A program made the translations under genes and the position numbers. Positions 43,505 to 54,196 of a DNA stretch of 64,000 bases are shown one piece after another. Numbering within the stretch: the first letter of the stretch is position 1; each line of letters starts with the position of its first letter. The DNA is from Actinoplanes sandaracinus (GTDB taxonomy: Bacteria; Actinomycetota; Actinomycetes; Mycobacteriales; Micromonosporaceae): positions 89,383 to 153,382 of the forward strand of contig NZ_JASCTH010000025.1 in the NCBI RefSeq assembly GCF_030009775.1. Direction: 5' to 3'. The notes beneath the pieces were generated by a model, which saw only the letters and a list, made by a program, of their open reading frames with translations, had not been told where the DNA came from and ran no database searches.

Positions 43505-45771
43505 ATGCGGCTCGGATCGCTTTTCGCGGATCTGACGCGACGCGAGCGCGCGGCGTGGTGGATCCTGAGCGCCCTGACCTTGGTCCAGTCGGTCATCTGC
43601 GCCCTTGAGGTCGCCGGCTCGCCGATCGGCGACACTCCCGTGGGCGGCCTGTTCAACATCACTCTCCACCTGATGCCCGGCCTGATGGTGGCGGCGCGTG
43701 CCCGCCGCGCGCCACGGCCGGTGCGGGCCGCCTGGCGGTTGCTGGCCGCCGGCATGATCTCCTACGGCGCCGGCGGCACGTACTGGTGGCTGTCCGCCCG
43801 GCATCGCGACCCGCAGCCTCTGGTCACACTGGCCGAACCGTTGTGGCTCCTGTTCTACCCCTGTTTCGTGGTCGCGCTCGTGCTGCTGCTGCGGCAGCGG
43901 TTGCCGAAGGTGAGCGCCCAGGCCTGGCTGGACGGCGTGATCGCGTCCGCCGCCGTCTGCGCCCTGGTGGCGCTGCCGATGCTGGCGGCCGTCGATCCGG
44001 CGCCGCATTCGACGGTGATGGGCGTCGTCGTGAACGCGGCGTACCCCGTGTGTGACATCGCGGTGGCCGGCTGTCTGCTGGGCGCCTGGGCGCTGAACGG
44101 ATGGCGTGCCGACCGCCTTCTGGGCCTGCTGATCGCCGGGATGGGGTTGTTCGCCGTCGGGGACGCGTTCAGCATGGTGCTGCTCTGGCAGGGCAGCGAC
44201 GTGCCGGCGTGGGTCCGCCTGATGTGGATCCTCGCCCTGATCATCCTGGCCGTGGCCGCCCATCAGCCGGCCGGGCCGTCACGGACCAGCCGGCCGAGCG
44301 TGTGGCTGAGCACCGCCGTGCCCGCCGTCCTCGCCTTCCTCTGCCTGGGCCTGCTCATGTACGCGGCCCTCAGCGACCGGTCGGTGACCGCGATCAGCAG
44401 TTTGCTGGCCGGGATCGCGGTCACCGCGGCGATCGTGCGGATGCTCGCCAGTGTCCGCACCGCGGAGGCCCTCGGCGCGGCCCGCCGGCAGGCTCGCACC
44501 GACGAGTTGACCGGCCTGGCGAACCGGCGGTTCTTCGTCGAGCGACTGGACCGGGAACTGGAGCAGGGCACCGAGGACCTGGCTGTCGCGTTCGTCGACC
44601 TGGACCGGTTCAAGGAGGTCAACGACAGTTTCGGCCACGACGTCGGGGACAACCTGCTCACGCTGGTCGGTCAGCGGATGCGCGGGGCGCTCGGCAGCGA
44701 CGTGCTGCTGGCCCGGCTGGGCGGCGACGAGTTCGGGCTGATCATGCCCGGCGCCGGGCGGGACGGGGCCGCCGCGATCGTCGACGGGGTGCTGCACGCG
44801 CTGCGGGAGCCGTTCGTGCTGCCGGAGGTGGACCTGCACGTCGACGCCAGCATCGGCATCGCCGTCAGCCCCGACGACGGCGCGGACCGGTCGACCCTGC
44901 TGCGCCGCGCGGACGTGGCGATGTACGCGGCGAAGGCCGCGCACGGGCCCCCGGTCTTCGCCACCGGCCTGGACGATCACGCCCGGGCTCGCCTGACGAT
45001 GCTGGAGGAGCTGCGGGCCGGCCTGGAACGCGCCGAGCTGGTGCTGCACTACCAGCCGAAGGTGACGGTCGACGCCGCCGCCCGGGTGGTCGGGGTGGAG
45101 GCGCTGGTCCGCTGGCAGCATCCGGTGCGGGGGCTGGTCTATCCGGACGCCTTCCTCTACACCGCCGAGAGTGCCGACCTGATGAGCCGGGTCACCACCG
45201 TGGTCCTCGACCTGGCCTGCCGGCAGAGCCGGGCCTGGCACGACCAGGGCATGCCGGTGCCGGTGGCGGTCAACCTGTCGGTCTCCGACCTGCGTGACCG
45301 GACGTTGCCCGAGCAGATCGGCGAGCTGCTGCGCCGGTACGGCCTGCCGCCCACCGCCCTGGAACTGGAGGTCACCGAGAGTGTCCTGATGACCGACGCC
45401 GACGACGCGCTGGCACAGCTCGGCCGGTTGCGCGACATGGGTGTCCGGCTCGCGGTCGACGACTACGGCACCGGCTACTCCAGCCTCAGCTACCTGCGGG
45501 TGCTGCCGGTCGACGACCTCAAGCTGGACCGGGCGTTCGTCAGCCGCTGCCTCGGCGACCCGCGCAGCGCGGCGATCGTGCACAGCACCGTCCAGTTGGC
45601 GCACAGCCTCGGCATGTGCATCGTCGCCGAGGGTGTCGAGGACGCGGACACCTTCGAGCGGCTCCGCGAGTACGGCTGTGACCTGGCGCAGGGCTACGGA
45701 ATCGCCCGCCCGCACGATGCCGGGACCACGACGGCCTGGCTGCGCGGGCGGGAGATCGCCGGAGTGGTGGT

Positions 45772-45790
<19 letters not shown>
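43505..45790 (+). CDS. Multi-membrane-segment GGDEF-EAL protein without canonical I-site
   Basis: 761-residue protein. About ten membrane segments fill residues 15-315 (MASE-like sensor region). GGDEF domain: DELTGLANRRFF and RLGGDEFGLIMP; the position of the RxxD inhibition site reads LGSD, so product inhibition there is unlikely. EAL domain: VEALVRWQHP, VAVNLSVSDL, LEVTESVL, VDDYGTGYSSL, KLDRAFV, EGVED. All main phosphodiesterase residues are present, with DDYGTG in place of DDFGTG. The ATG at 43505 follows GATAGGCCTG. The 3' end overlaps the convergent subtilisin gene by 19 bases. Confidence 0.93.
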
Positions 45791-46956
<1,166 letters not shown>

Positions 46957-47038
46957 CTGTTCCTCCCGACGTTGGGTGGCCGTGCGACCACGTCAGGTGA
47001 CGCTAACAGGCTTATAGAAGTCTGTGAATATTGAGAAT

Positions 47039-47434
47039 TCAGGCGGCGGACTCGTCCAGGGCCAGCGTCGCCCACACCGCCTTGCCGCCGGGTTCGGGTC
47101 GCCAGCCCCAGTCGGCGCTGCTGAAAGCCACCAGGCGCAGACCGAAACCACCGGGCGTGGTGGTGTCCGAGTCGCGGCGTGGAATCGGCGGCGCACTGCT
47201 GCCGTCACGCACGGTGAGACACACGAAACTGTCGTGCCGGCTGATCTCCAGGGTCATCATGGTGTGCGCGTGGTCGACGACGTTGCTGACCAACTCGGAG
47301 ACGATGAGCGTCGCCGGGCCGGTCAAATGATCGAGATCCCACCGCACGCATGCCTCGGTGACGACGTCCCGCGCGTGCCGGGCCGCCTGGGTCACCGGGA
47401 GCAGATCCTCGGTATAGAGCTCCAGGCTCGGCAT
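47039..47434 (-). CDS. RsbW-like serine kinase / ATP-binding regulator
   Basis: 131-residue GHKL ATPase-fold protein. The N box is LIVSELVSNVVDHAH, followed by TVRDGSSAPP and GGFGLRLVAFSSADWGW (G boxes). Proteins like this are numerous in actinomycetes and act as anti-sigma factors or partner-switching kinases. No partner gene is adjacent. The start ATG 47434 is preceded by GGGGGGAAG. Confidence 0.88.
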   Translation of the reverse strand: MPSLELYTEDLLPVTQAARHARDVVTEACVRWDLDHLTGPATLIVSELVSNVVDHAHTMMTLEISRHDSFVCLTVRDGSSAPPIPRRDSDTTTPGGFGLRLVAFSSADWGWRPEPGGKAVWATLALDESAA

Positions 47435-47559
47435 GATGTTCTTCCCCCCGTGTCACGTGGCTCCCTGGTCGAGGGATCCACGCTTCTCTCGCTTAACGCT
47501 TCTTCTCGCTGAAGGAACCGGATACCACGACACGGACGAGGCAAACCCGCGGTTCGCGA

Positions 47560-47699
47560 CCCGCGCGTCACCGCGTGCGGCGGGGTTCCGGCCGCGGCGG
47601 CACAGGGTCGAGAACGATTACGCCCCGCTGTGCGGCGATCACCACAAGGTGTACCGGCGGTCCGGCCTTGTCATCACCGATGGTGAGCCGTCTCCGTCA
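47560..47699 (+). pseudogene. Possible HNH-nuclease 3' remnant
   Basis: One plus-strand frame with good codon bias reads RHRVENDYAPLCGDHHKVYRRSG (split here by memory as RHRVENDY plus APLCGDHHK), like the C-terminal zinc-binding end of HNH nucleases. No upstream H-N part is visible, and there is no start. It lies in the space between an anti-sigma-like gene and a TetR-like gene. Weak evidence. Confidence 0.3.
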
Positions 47700-48305
47700 G
47701 CCCTTTCGGATCACCTCGCTCAGCCGGTGCAGCGCCTGCGTGCCGGACAGGTGCCCTTGATGGAGCACGGTCAGATCCTCGACCGCGCATGCCGGCGGGG
47801 CGAACCCGACCGCGCCCGCCAGCGCCGGATGCTCGCGTCCCCAGGCGAGCACCGTCTGCGACAGCCCGGCCTCCAACTCGCCGAGCGTCATCGCGTCACT
47901 GAACCACCGCATCAGCTCCTGCCGGTACGGCCAGAACGACCACACCTTCGTCTCGTCGAGGAGCTGCTCCACCGCGTCGCTGCGCAGGTAACGCCAGGCG
48001 ATCTCGATCGCCCCCGGCCGGCCGTCCCCGATCAGGTCGTCGACCATGCGGTGCCGCGCGTGCGCCCCCGCCACCTCGTAGAACGTGCTCCGGCACCCCC
48101 GCGGCCCGGCCGCCGCGACGATGCTTTTCCAGGTCAGTGGCCGCTGCTGCGCCTCGAGGAGCGTCGCCGCGGCCCGGTAGTAGAGCTGCCGGGTCCGCCA
48201 GTGGTTGCGGCGTGGCGCGGTGTTCCCGGCGAGTCTGCGCACCCATGCGCCCACGGCGGTGCCGTCGAGCCCAGCGACCCTCGCCGTCCCGGCACCCGTC
48301 ACCAT
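47697..48305 (-). CDS. TetR-like regulator
   Basis: 202-residue protein with an HTH-like N-terminal region (TLLEAQQRPLTWKSIVAAAGPRGCRSTFYEVAG), then DDLIGDGRPGAIEIAWRYL and a helical C-terminal domain. The pattern fits a divergent TetR regulator common in actinomycetes. ATG 48305 starts the protein. No paired target is obvious; the upstream 329 bases hold only the terminator of the next gene and a weakly AT-rich stretch near 48430. Confidence 0.72.
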   Translation of the reverse strand: MVTGAGTARVAGLDGTAVGAWVRRLAGNTAPRRNHWRTRQLYYRAAATLLEAQQRPLTWKSIVAAAGPRGCRSTFYEVAGAHARHRMVDDLIGDGRPGAIEIAWRYLRSDAVEQLLDETKVWSFWPYRQELMRWFSDAMTLGELEAGLSQTVLAWGREHPALAGAVGFAPPACAVEDLTVLHQGHLSGTQALHRLSEVIRKG

Positions 48306-48634
48306 CGGCCTCCCCGCCCGGTCCGGCGCGCCCGGTGTCTTCGCCCCGGGCGGCCGGTTCCTCGACCGCGGGCCGTCCTGGCGACCGCGCGGGTTGTCCC
48401 GACCGCCGATTCTGGTCGTAGACGATGATCAACTTAAGACCCTGGGCGGCCTTTCTCTCCTGGTGCCGGTCCGATGGCCGTACGGTCACTCCTTCAGGTG
48501 GTACGGCCGCCCCGCTCTCCGGCCTTCCGCCACCGGTCCCGCCGCTCTCACCGGCTCCGCCGGACACGGCGAGGCGCCCCCGGCGTGCTGCCGGGGGCGC
48601 CTCGTGTCGTACCGCGCGATGGTGGTCTTGTGAA
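48306..48634. other. Intergenic region with terminator and TetR-like promoter
   Basis: 329 bases. The strongest element is the 15-bp hairpin at 48570-48604. Near 48418-48440 the DNA is AT-richer (GATGATCAACTTAAGACC), suitable for the promoter of the leftward TetR-like gene. No supported gene. Confidence 0.6.
48570..48604 (-). terminator. 15-bp hairpin after membrane protein gene
   Basis: CGAGGCGCCCCCGGC and its complement pair around a 5-base loop, GTGCT. It starts 31 bases past the stop of the leftward gene ending at 48635. Confidence 0.85.
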
Positions 48635-49249
48635 TCAGCGGGTCAGGGCGGGAACGTTGTGGACCTGACGCTCGATGAGGCGGGTCGCGAACTTCCGCAC
48701 CTCGGCGTGGCGGCCCTCCGGGCTGAAGTCGCGGCCCGGCTTGTTCGCCTCGACCCACCGCTCGGACCGCTCCACCATGCGCAGCAGATCGGTCACCGCG
48801 CCCGGGTGCTGCCGGCACAGCTCGACGGCGATCGCCAGACGGTGCTGCGGAACACCCCTCAGGTACTCCGGCATGCCGGCCTTCCAGGCGAGCGGGTGCA
48901 CCAGGTAGCCGGCGGGCAGGTTGCCCGGGCCGCCCAGCGGAGCCAGGATCTGCAGCGGGTCCAGCCGCAGCGGCGGTGCCTGAACACCGGTGTAGGCGAG
49001 CCCGGCCATCGCCAGCAGCACCACGGCGATGAGGGCGAGCAGCGGGTTGCCGGTGCCGGCCGCCAGGATGATCCCGAAGGCGACCAGGACCATCCCGCCT
49101 CCGGTGATCGTTCCCGCGTTCCCGGTGGTGTCGCACACCTCCGCCCGGGCCTCGTCGATGTATTTGCGAATGACGTTGTCCAGCAGGGGGTTGACCGGTT
49201 TCCACCGGTCACCTCGCGTGGGAACGGCGTGTTCGGAGATGTTGCTCAT
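48635..49249 (-). CDS. Hypothetical membrane protein
   Basis: 204-residue protein, no family recognised. One long hydrophobic block (TGGGMVLVAFGIILAAGTGNPLLALIAVVLLAMAGLAY) makes two membrane segments near residues 50-90. The C-terminal part is soluble with LRLDPLQILAPLG, PAGYLVHPLAWKAG and a His/Glu-rich helix. The ATG at 49249 follows AAGGA; an in-frame ATG eight codons upstream is possible. Confidence 0.72.
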   Translation of the reverse strand: MSNISEHAVPTRGDRWKPVNPLLDNVIRKYIDEARAEVCDTTGNAGTITGGGMVLVAFGIILAAGTGNPLLALIAVVLLAMAGLAYTGVQAPPLRLDPLQILAPLGGPGNLPAGYLVHPLAWKAGMPEYLRGVPQHRLAIAVELCRQHPGAVTDLLRMVERSERWVEANKPGRDFSPEGRHAEVRKFATRLIERQVHNVPALTR

Positions 49250-49476
49250 GGGGGTGGAGTCCTTCCCGCTCATCCGTGTGCGGATTCCGGACTTCGAGTC
49301 GCGGCCCGATGTGACCGCGCCTTCTCCGGCAGTGCCGCGAGAATCGGCATCCCGCGGACCGAGTTGAGCTCAATCTCAGGGCCTCTTCCGCCGTCCTCCC
49401 TCGCCGGCCGCCACCGAGCTCAGGACGTCGATCGGACCGGACTGGACCGGGCCGGGCGTGCGGGGCGCGGGTGGGA

Positions 49477-50463
49477 TCAGGACAGGGGCGAGGTGAACTC
49501 GCGGCCGGTGCCGGGAACCGGGGTCGCCAGGCCGCGGCGGGCGCGTTCGGCACGGACCCCGACCTCGACGACGTCCCAGATCGCGGCGAGCACCGTGATG
49601 ACGATCACGACGCCGGTGAGCCAGTCCAGCGGGTCGGTGGCGCCCCAGTTCAGCGAGGCGATCCACTCCGGGTTGAAGAACCGCCCGGTCGCGGCCAGCC
49701 AGATCACCGGCGCGGCGAACAGCACCGCCAGCGCCGCGTTGACGGCGGTCGCCGTGTGCGTCCAGGCGCCCCGGCGCAACAGCCACACCGGATAGAGGGC
49801 CTCCAGGATCAGGACCCCGATGAGGTACGGCCACCAGAACGACCAGTTCGCCGGGTCGAGCACGGGCGCCTCGGTGAACCCGAACTGCTGCAGAACCAGG
49901 CCCGCGATCAGCAGCACCGGCCACACCACAGCGGCCGCCGTGTTGGCGGGAGTCAGGAAACCGGCCTCGTAGTGCGGCAGATCGTCCGGCGACCAGGGCT
50001 TGCGGCGCAGCTGGGGCCCGGCCACCCCGGCGCGGTCCAGCAGCGCGAAGATGAGCGTCACCCAGAACACCATGTGCGCGCCGACGGTCAGCGCCGTCCC
50101 GACGACGGTGCCGATGACCTCGCCGATCGTCGCCTGGTCGAGGACCCGGATGACGGCGGCGACGGTGACCACCACCGGAAGCACCGTCGAGAGCAGCATG
50201 ACCAGCATCCGCCGCCAGATCTGGTAGAACTCGGGGCCGATCAGGTATCGCGGGCGGCCGGCGTAACCGTCGGCCAGCCGGTCGGGGTCTCCCAGCTCCA
50301 ACAAGGCCTGCTCGACGGCGGTGTCCGGGGCCTCGCCGGAGCCGACCCGGGCGTCGACCGCGTCGTCGATGGAGGTGCGCAGCTCCTGCTCGATGTCGGA
50401 TCGCTGCTGCTCGGGAACCCGGCGCAGCACGGTGAAGACGTAGCGGTCGATGAGGCTGTTCAT
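49477..50463 (-). CDS. HAAS-domain multi-pass membrane protein
   Basis: 328-residue protein. The N-terminal 70 residues are a HAAS-type domain (RYVFTVLRRVPEQQRSDIEQELRTSIDDAVDAR, then TAVEQALLELGDP), followed by about six membrane segments. HAAS proteins are typically co-transcribed with a PadR regulator, as here: the start overlaps the PadR stop by ATGA. The job is unknown; a sensor or transporter-like role is often suggested. Confidence 0.88.
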   Translation of the reverse strand: MNSLIDRYVFTVLRRVPEQQRSDIEQELRTSIDDAVDARVGSGEAPDTAVEQALLELGDPDRLADGYAGRPRYLIGPEFYQIWRRMLVMLLSTVLPVVVTVAAVIRVLDQATIGEVIGTVVGTALTVGAHMVFWVTLIFALLDRAGVAGPQLRRKPWSPDDLPHYEAGFLTPANTAAAVVWPVLLIAGLVLQQFGFTEAPVLDPANWSFWWPYLIGVLILEALYPVWLLRRGAWTHTATAVNAALAVLFAAPVIWLAATGRFFNPEWIASLNWGATDPLDWLTGVVIVITVLAAIWDVVEVGVRAERARRGLATPVPGTGREFTSPLS

Positions 50464-50819
50464 TGCTCGCTCCCTGCAGTGGTGCCGGTGGGGGTGTCCA
50501 GGTCTCCGACCGCCTTGTCCAGCCGCGCCCACTCGCCGCGCAGCGCCGCCGCGATGGCGTCACCCTGCTCGGTGGTGCGGTAGAACTTCCGCGGCCGTGC
50601 CTCGTCGGTGTTCCACGAACTGGTCAGCAGGCCCTGCGCCTCCAGGCGCCGCAGCAGGGGATAGAGGGTGTTCGCCTCCACCTCGAATCCGGCCGCGCTC
50701 AACGTTTCGAGCAGCGAGTATCCATAGCCCGGCTCCCGCAGGACGGTGAGACTCGCGACGACGACCGTGCCGCGGCGCAGCTCTTGCAGATGCCCCGAGA
50801 GCGTCGCATCCATTGTCAT
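50460..50819 (-). CDS. PadR-family regulator
   Basis: About 119 residues with a PadR winged helix: GHLQELRRGTVVVASLTVL, GYGYSLLETLSAAGFEVEANTLYPLLRRLEAQGLL, then SSWNTDEARPRKFYRTTEQG. The first possible ATG at 50843 lies in the operator, so a start at 50819 (MTMDATLSG) or 50813 is more likely. It is co-transcribed with the HAAS gene. A perfect operator dyad lies 10 bases upstream. Confidence 0.9.
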   Translation of the reverse strand: MTMDATLSGHLQELRRGTVVVASLTVLREPGYGYSLLETLSAAGFEVEANTLYPLLRRLEAQGLLTSSWNTDEARPRKFYRTTEQGDAIAAALRGEWARLDKAVGDLDTPTGTTAGSEQ

Positions 50820-50829
50820 GCGGCTAACG

Positions 50830-50850
50830 ATAGTGTGTCTCACACACTAT
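50830..50850. promoter_or_regulatory. PadR operator ATAGTGTGT-CTC-ACACACTAT
   Basis: A perfect 9-bp inverted repeat with a 3-base centre, immediately upstream of the PadR start. PadR proteins bind such dyads over their own promoters, so this is very probably the autoregulatory site. Confidence 0.8.
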
Positions 50851-50939
50851 TGCAAGCAACACATCGACGTGTGGCTCGTCCGTCTGGTTGGCGGCGAGGC
50901 AGGCGCGAGGGGCGCGGGTATGCCAGGAACCCGTTGGCA

Positions 50940-50971
50940 CGCCTCGGGCCTCGGGCCTCGGGCCTCGGGTG
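50940..50971. repeat. 7-bp tandem repeat CCTCGGG
   Basis: Four copies in a row within the space between the PadR and Asp23 genes. Low-complexity DNA, no function assigned. A further dyad, CTCTGCCC 50991-50998 and GGGCAGAG 51014-51021, lies just before the Asp23 gene and may be a leader hairpin. Confidence 0.7.
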
Positions 50972-51029
50972 AGGAAAGTTCACTAGTAGGCTCTGCCCGT
51001 TCTAATTCGGATGGGGCAGAGGGACGGAT

Positions 51030-51494
51030 ATGAGTGACGAGGCCGAGTTCCACGCGGACCGCACGCAGGAGTTCTACCTGCCGGCCGTGGTCCCGGCCGT
51101 GCCGCCGCAGCACGGCGGCGCCGGGGTCATCGAGGTCGCGGCCTACCGGGGCGCGACCAAGTTCGAGCGTGAGGTGATCGAGAAGATCGCCTCCTCAGCC
51201 GCCCGCTCGGTGCCCGGTGTGACGGAGCTCGGCGGCGACGTGGCCCGGTTCTTCAACTCGGTGCTGGACAAGATCGGCCTGGACAAGGTCGGCGACGCCA
51301 CCCGTGGCGTGCGGGCCAAGGTGGACGGCACCGACGTGGAGATCACCGTCGTGCTGGTCATCTCGGCCGGCGAGGTGGTGGCCGACGTCACGGCCGCGGT
51401 CCGCAGCGCCGTCATCGAGGCGGTCGAGAAGTACGGGCTGCACGTCAGCGACTGCACGGTCAAGGTCGACGACATCCGCCTCCCGGATCACTGA
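51030..51494 (+). CDS. Asp23/Gls24 family envelope stress protein
   Basis: 154-residue protein with an Asp23/Gls24 domain: VIEKIASSAARSVPGVTELGG, VRAKVDGTDVEITVVLVISAGEVVADVTAAVRSAVIEAV, and a last strand VSDCTVKVDDIRLPD. In Gram-positive bacteria such proteins are linked to cell-envelope stress. It has a GAGGGA ribosome site. It seems to be a single-gene unit; the PilZ protein gene follows 115 bases later. Confidence 0.9.
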   Translation: MSDEAEFHADRTQEFYLPAVVPAVPPQHGGAGVIEVAAYRGATKFEREVIEKIASSAARSVPGVTELGGDVARFFNSVLDKIGLDKVGDATRGVRAKVDGTDVEITVVLVISAGEVVADVTAAVRSAVIEAVEKYGLHVSDCTVKVDDIRLPDH

Positions 51495-51608
51495 CGGGCC
51501 TCCCACCGGCCGGCCGCCGGCGTGCTGACTTTTCGCGTATGCCCGCCAAGCGCCGCCGCGCGGCCGGTAACGTGCGGTTCGTCGGCGGCGCTAGCACCGG
51601 GAGGAACG

Positions 51609-52199
51609 ATGATCACCGTGCCGGCCGGGAGCAGTCTCACGCTGCGCTGCCCGGATACGCAGGCGATCGTCCTCGTCTCGCTCGCCGAGGTGCGGGCGCC
51701 GTTCGTCGCCGAGCTGCCGCCGATCCCGGTGCTCAGCCTGGACGGGCCCGGCGTCCGCCGGATCGGCGTCCTGGAACTGGTCACCGCCTCCGGAGTGACC
51801 TGGGTCGAGGCCGAACTCCGCAACGACCAGCTCTCGGTCCTCGGCGACGCCCCGACCGACGTGGTCCAGCGGCGCGGCGCGGCCCGGCGGCCCGGCACCT
51901 ATCCGGCCGTCGGCACCGCGCAGGTCGAGAACATCGACGGCCGCCGCCTGGTCCCGCTCACCGGCCGCGTCGAGGACATCTCCATCGACGGCCTGCTGCT
52001 GCGGGCGACCACCGACGACAACCTTCCCTCCCTGCCGTACGGGATAGAGCGCACCCTCCTGCACGTGTCGATGCCGTGGGGCGAGATGACGGCCGCCGTC
52101 AAGACCGTCGACCAGCGGGCCGACCTGCTGCGCGGCACCTACGAGTGGATGGAGCCGAAAGGCACCGAGGAACTGGCCCGCTTCTGCGCCGCACGCTGA
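51609..52199 (+). CDS. PilZ-type c-di-GMP-binding protein
   Basis: 196-residue protein. The C-terminal half has a PilZ pattern: RRGAARRPGTYPAV supplies the Arg motif, and RVEDISIDGLLLRA supplies the D-x-S-x-x-G motif about 35 residues later. The N-terminal half resembles the YcgR-type split barrel (AGSSLTLRCPD, IGVLELVTASGVTWVEAEL). It is a likely c-di-GMP receptor; two GGDEF-EAL genes lie elsewhere in the window. ATG 51609 follows GGGAGG. Confidence 0.8.
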   Translation: MITVPAGSSLTLRCPDTQAIVLVSLAEVRAPFVAELPPIPVLSLDGPGVRRIGVLELVTASGVTWVEAELRNDQLSVLGDAPTDVVQRRGAARRPGTYPAVGTAQVENIDGRRLVPLTGRVEDISIDGLLLRATTDDNLPSLPYGIERTLLHVSMPWGEMTAAVKTVDQRADLLRGTYEWMEPKGTEELARFCAAR

Positions 52200-52231
52200 C
52201 CCGGTCGCCCCGGACCGCCGCGGGAGCCCGC

Positions 52232-53155
52232 TCAGCCGAGTCGTTCGCGCAGCTCTTTGTCGCGGAGATCGGGACGACCCCCGGGATGACGCACCGTGAC
52301 ACCGGCCGCCGCGACCGCGTAGCGCGCCGCCACCTCCACGGGCTCCCCGCGCAGCAGCGTGACGGCGAGCGCCGCCGTGAACGCGTCACCGGCCCCGGTG
52401 GTGTCCACGACCTTCTCGTCGGTGAGCGGAAGCAGCAGGTCACCCGCGCCCCACCGGGGATTCCGCCAGACGAACAGGTTGCCGTCCGCCAGCCCCAGCA
52501 CCACCAGTCCCGGTCCGGCGGCGAGCAGTTCCCGGGCGGCCGCGCGCAGCCGGTCCGGGTCGTCGCCCGGCGACCCGGTGAGCAACCGCGCCTCCTGCTC
52601 GTCGACGCGGAGCACGTCGGCGGTGGCGAGCAGCGCCTCACGCTCATCGTCGCCCGGCACGCCGTCGAGCACCACGAGCGCGCCACCGGCCCGCCCGTGC
52701 CGGGCGGCGGCGAGGGTCGCGGCCGGCGGCTGCTGCAACTGGACGAGGACCGCGCCGGCCGCCCGTAGCCGGCCGGCGGCCCGGTCGACGTCCGCCGCGG
52801 TGAGCAGCATCGGCTCGGGCAGGTGCTGCAGGTAGCGCCAGTGCCCGGCACCGTCCAGCGCTTCGACGATCAACCCGGTGGGCGCCCCGGAGCGGCGGGC
52901 CACCATCGACACGTCGACGCCGTCGCGGTGGGCCTGGGCCAGCAGTTCGTCGCCGGCCGGGTCGGTGCCGCAGACGGCGACCAGCGCGGGGAACATGCCG
53001 AGCTGAGCCAGGGCGACGGCCTGGTTGGCGCCTTTGCCGCCGAGCATCTCGCGGCGCAGCCGCACGTCCGCCGCGCCACCGGCATCCGGCATGTCGTCGA
53101 CGAGGAGCACCAGGTCGCGTGCCAGTTGCCCGACGACCACCGCATCAGGAGTCAC
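52232..53155 (-). CDS. rbsK: PfkB-family sugar kinase, probable ribokinase
   Basis: 307-residue PfkB kinase. The N-terminal signature is EMLGGKGANQAVALAQLG and the C-terminal one VDTTGAGDAFTAALAV with the catalytic Asp. These fit ribokinase best, but other PfkB substrates (nucleosides, other sugars) are not excluded. It stands alone here, without a ribose transporter, and is convergent with the PilZ gene. Confidence 0.85.
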   Translation of the reverse strand: MTPDAVVVGQLARDLVLLVDDMPDAGGAADVRLRREMLGGKGANQAVALAQLGMFPALVAVCGTDPAGDELLAQAHRDGVDVSMVARRSGAPTGLIVEALDGAGHWRYLQHLPEPMLLTAADVDRAAGRLRAAGAVLVQLQQPPAATLAAARHGRAGGALVVLDGVPGDDEREALLATADVLRVDEQEARLLTGSPGDDPDRLRAAARELLAAGPGLVVLGLADGNLFVWRNPRWGAGDLLLPLTDEKVVDTTGAGDAFTAALAVTLLRGEPVEVAARYAVAAAGVTVRHPGGRPDLRDKELRERLG

Positions 53156-53208
53156 GGCCGGAGGCGTACCCCGGAGAACGACCGGAAAACCGGAGGCGAC
53201 CGGAAATG

Positions 53209-53250
53209 CGACGGCCCGGCCGGTCTTGGAGAAGACCGGCCGGGCCGTCG
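53209..53250 (-). terminator. 19-bp hairpin after RDD gene
   Basis: CGACGGCCCGGCCGGTCTT and its complement pair perfectly around GGAG. It begins 8 bases past the RDD stop codon and also shields the ribokinase promoter. Confidence 0.9.
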
Positions 53251-53258
53251 GGTCAGGC

Positions 53259-53777
53259 TCAGCGCACGACGAGGGTCTTGCACACCTTGTCGGCGAAGGT
53301 CTGCTTCTTGGCGTCCCACAGCGGGAACAGGTAGCCGATGCCGCAGGCCAGCGAGTCGAGGATGTGGGCCAGGTCGCGCACGAACGCGCCGCCCGCGCCG
53401 ATCGGCTGACCGGTGTTCTCGCCGACGAGCCGGATGCCCAGCGCCTTGCGGCCCCAGCTCTGGCCGGTCTTGCCGGCCAGGAACCAGCGGTTGTAGCCGC
53501 TCACGACGATGGCGAGCAGGAAGAAGATGTAGTAGAACGCGTTGATGGTCGGCAGGCCGGTGGCCGCGTCCGTCCCCATGCCGAGAACCACGGCGAGGAT
53601 GCCGAACGGCACGGCGACGAGGTAGTCGACCAGGTAGGCGCCGACCCGGGCGCCCCAGCCGGCGTAGGCGGCGGTGGCGGGCTGGCCGTAAGCGGGCTGG
53701 CCGTAGGCGGGCTGGCCGTACGGCTGAGACGGCTGGTTCGAGTAGGGGTCATTGGGGGGCGGGGGCGGGTAGCTCAT
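53259..53777 (-). CDS. RDD-family membrane protein with YGQPA repeats
   Basis: 172-residue protein. The N-terminal 35 residues are Pro/Tyr-rich with three YGQPA units, encoded by a 15-bp DNA repeat (53673-53730). The RDD domain follows: ARVGAYLVDYLVAVPFG, GQSWGRKALGIRLVGE and FVRDLAHILDS, with about three membrane segments. Role unknown; some RDD proteins transport ions. The ATG follows AAGGATCG. It is probably co-transcribed with the DUF2752 gene 29 bases upstream. Confidence 0.88.
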   Translation of the reverse strand: MSYPPPPPNDPYSNQPSQPYGQPAYGQPAYGQPATAAYAGWGARVGAYLVDYLVAVPFGILAVVLGMGTDAATGLPTINAFYYIFFLLAIVVSGYNRWFLAGKTGQSWGRKALGIRLVGENTGQPIGAGGAFVRDLAHILDSLACGIGYLFPLWDAKKQTFADKVCKTLVVR

Positions 53778-53806
53778 ACTTCGATCCTTAAGAAGGGCGG
53801 GCTCGG

Positions 53807-54196
53807 TCAGAGCCGATGCAGTTGGAAAAGCCAGCTCGCGACAGCGAGCAGCCCAGCGATCCAGCCCATCCGCCGCCGTTGTCGCGGCGACCACGGGCGC
53901 GGCCGGTCCAGCACACCCGCGGCACGCAGCGCCACGAGTGGACCGGCGGCGACGGTCAACGCCGCCAAGCCGAAGATCAGAGGGTTCGCGTGGAGAGCCG
54001 TGTCGAACTGGCCACGCACCAACGCCACGGCGGCGGTCGTCAGACCGCAACCGGGGCACGGCACGCCGGTCATCGTCCGGAGTGGGCACGGCAGGCCCAA
54101 TCCGGTACTGGCGGTGACCGTCGGCCAGACCACCGCACCGACGGCGGCGAGCGCGCCGAAGGCGCCCACCCGTTCGGGCACGGAGAACTCACGCAT
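53807..54196 (-). CDS. DUF2752 membrane protein
   Basis: 129-residue protein with the DUF2752 signature CPLRTMTGVPCPGCGLTTAAVALVRG and three membrane segments. Function is unknown for the family. DUF2752 and RDD genes are common neighbours in actinomycetes. The start at ATG 54196 has GAGGTG 5 bases upstream. Confidence 0.85.
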   Translation of the reverse strand: MREFSVPERVGAFGALAAVGAVVWPTVTASTGLGLPCPLRTMTGVPCPGCGLTTAAVALVRGQFDTALHANPLIFGLAALTVAAGPLVALRAAGVLDRPRPWSPRQRRRMGWIAGLLAVASWLFQLHRL

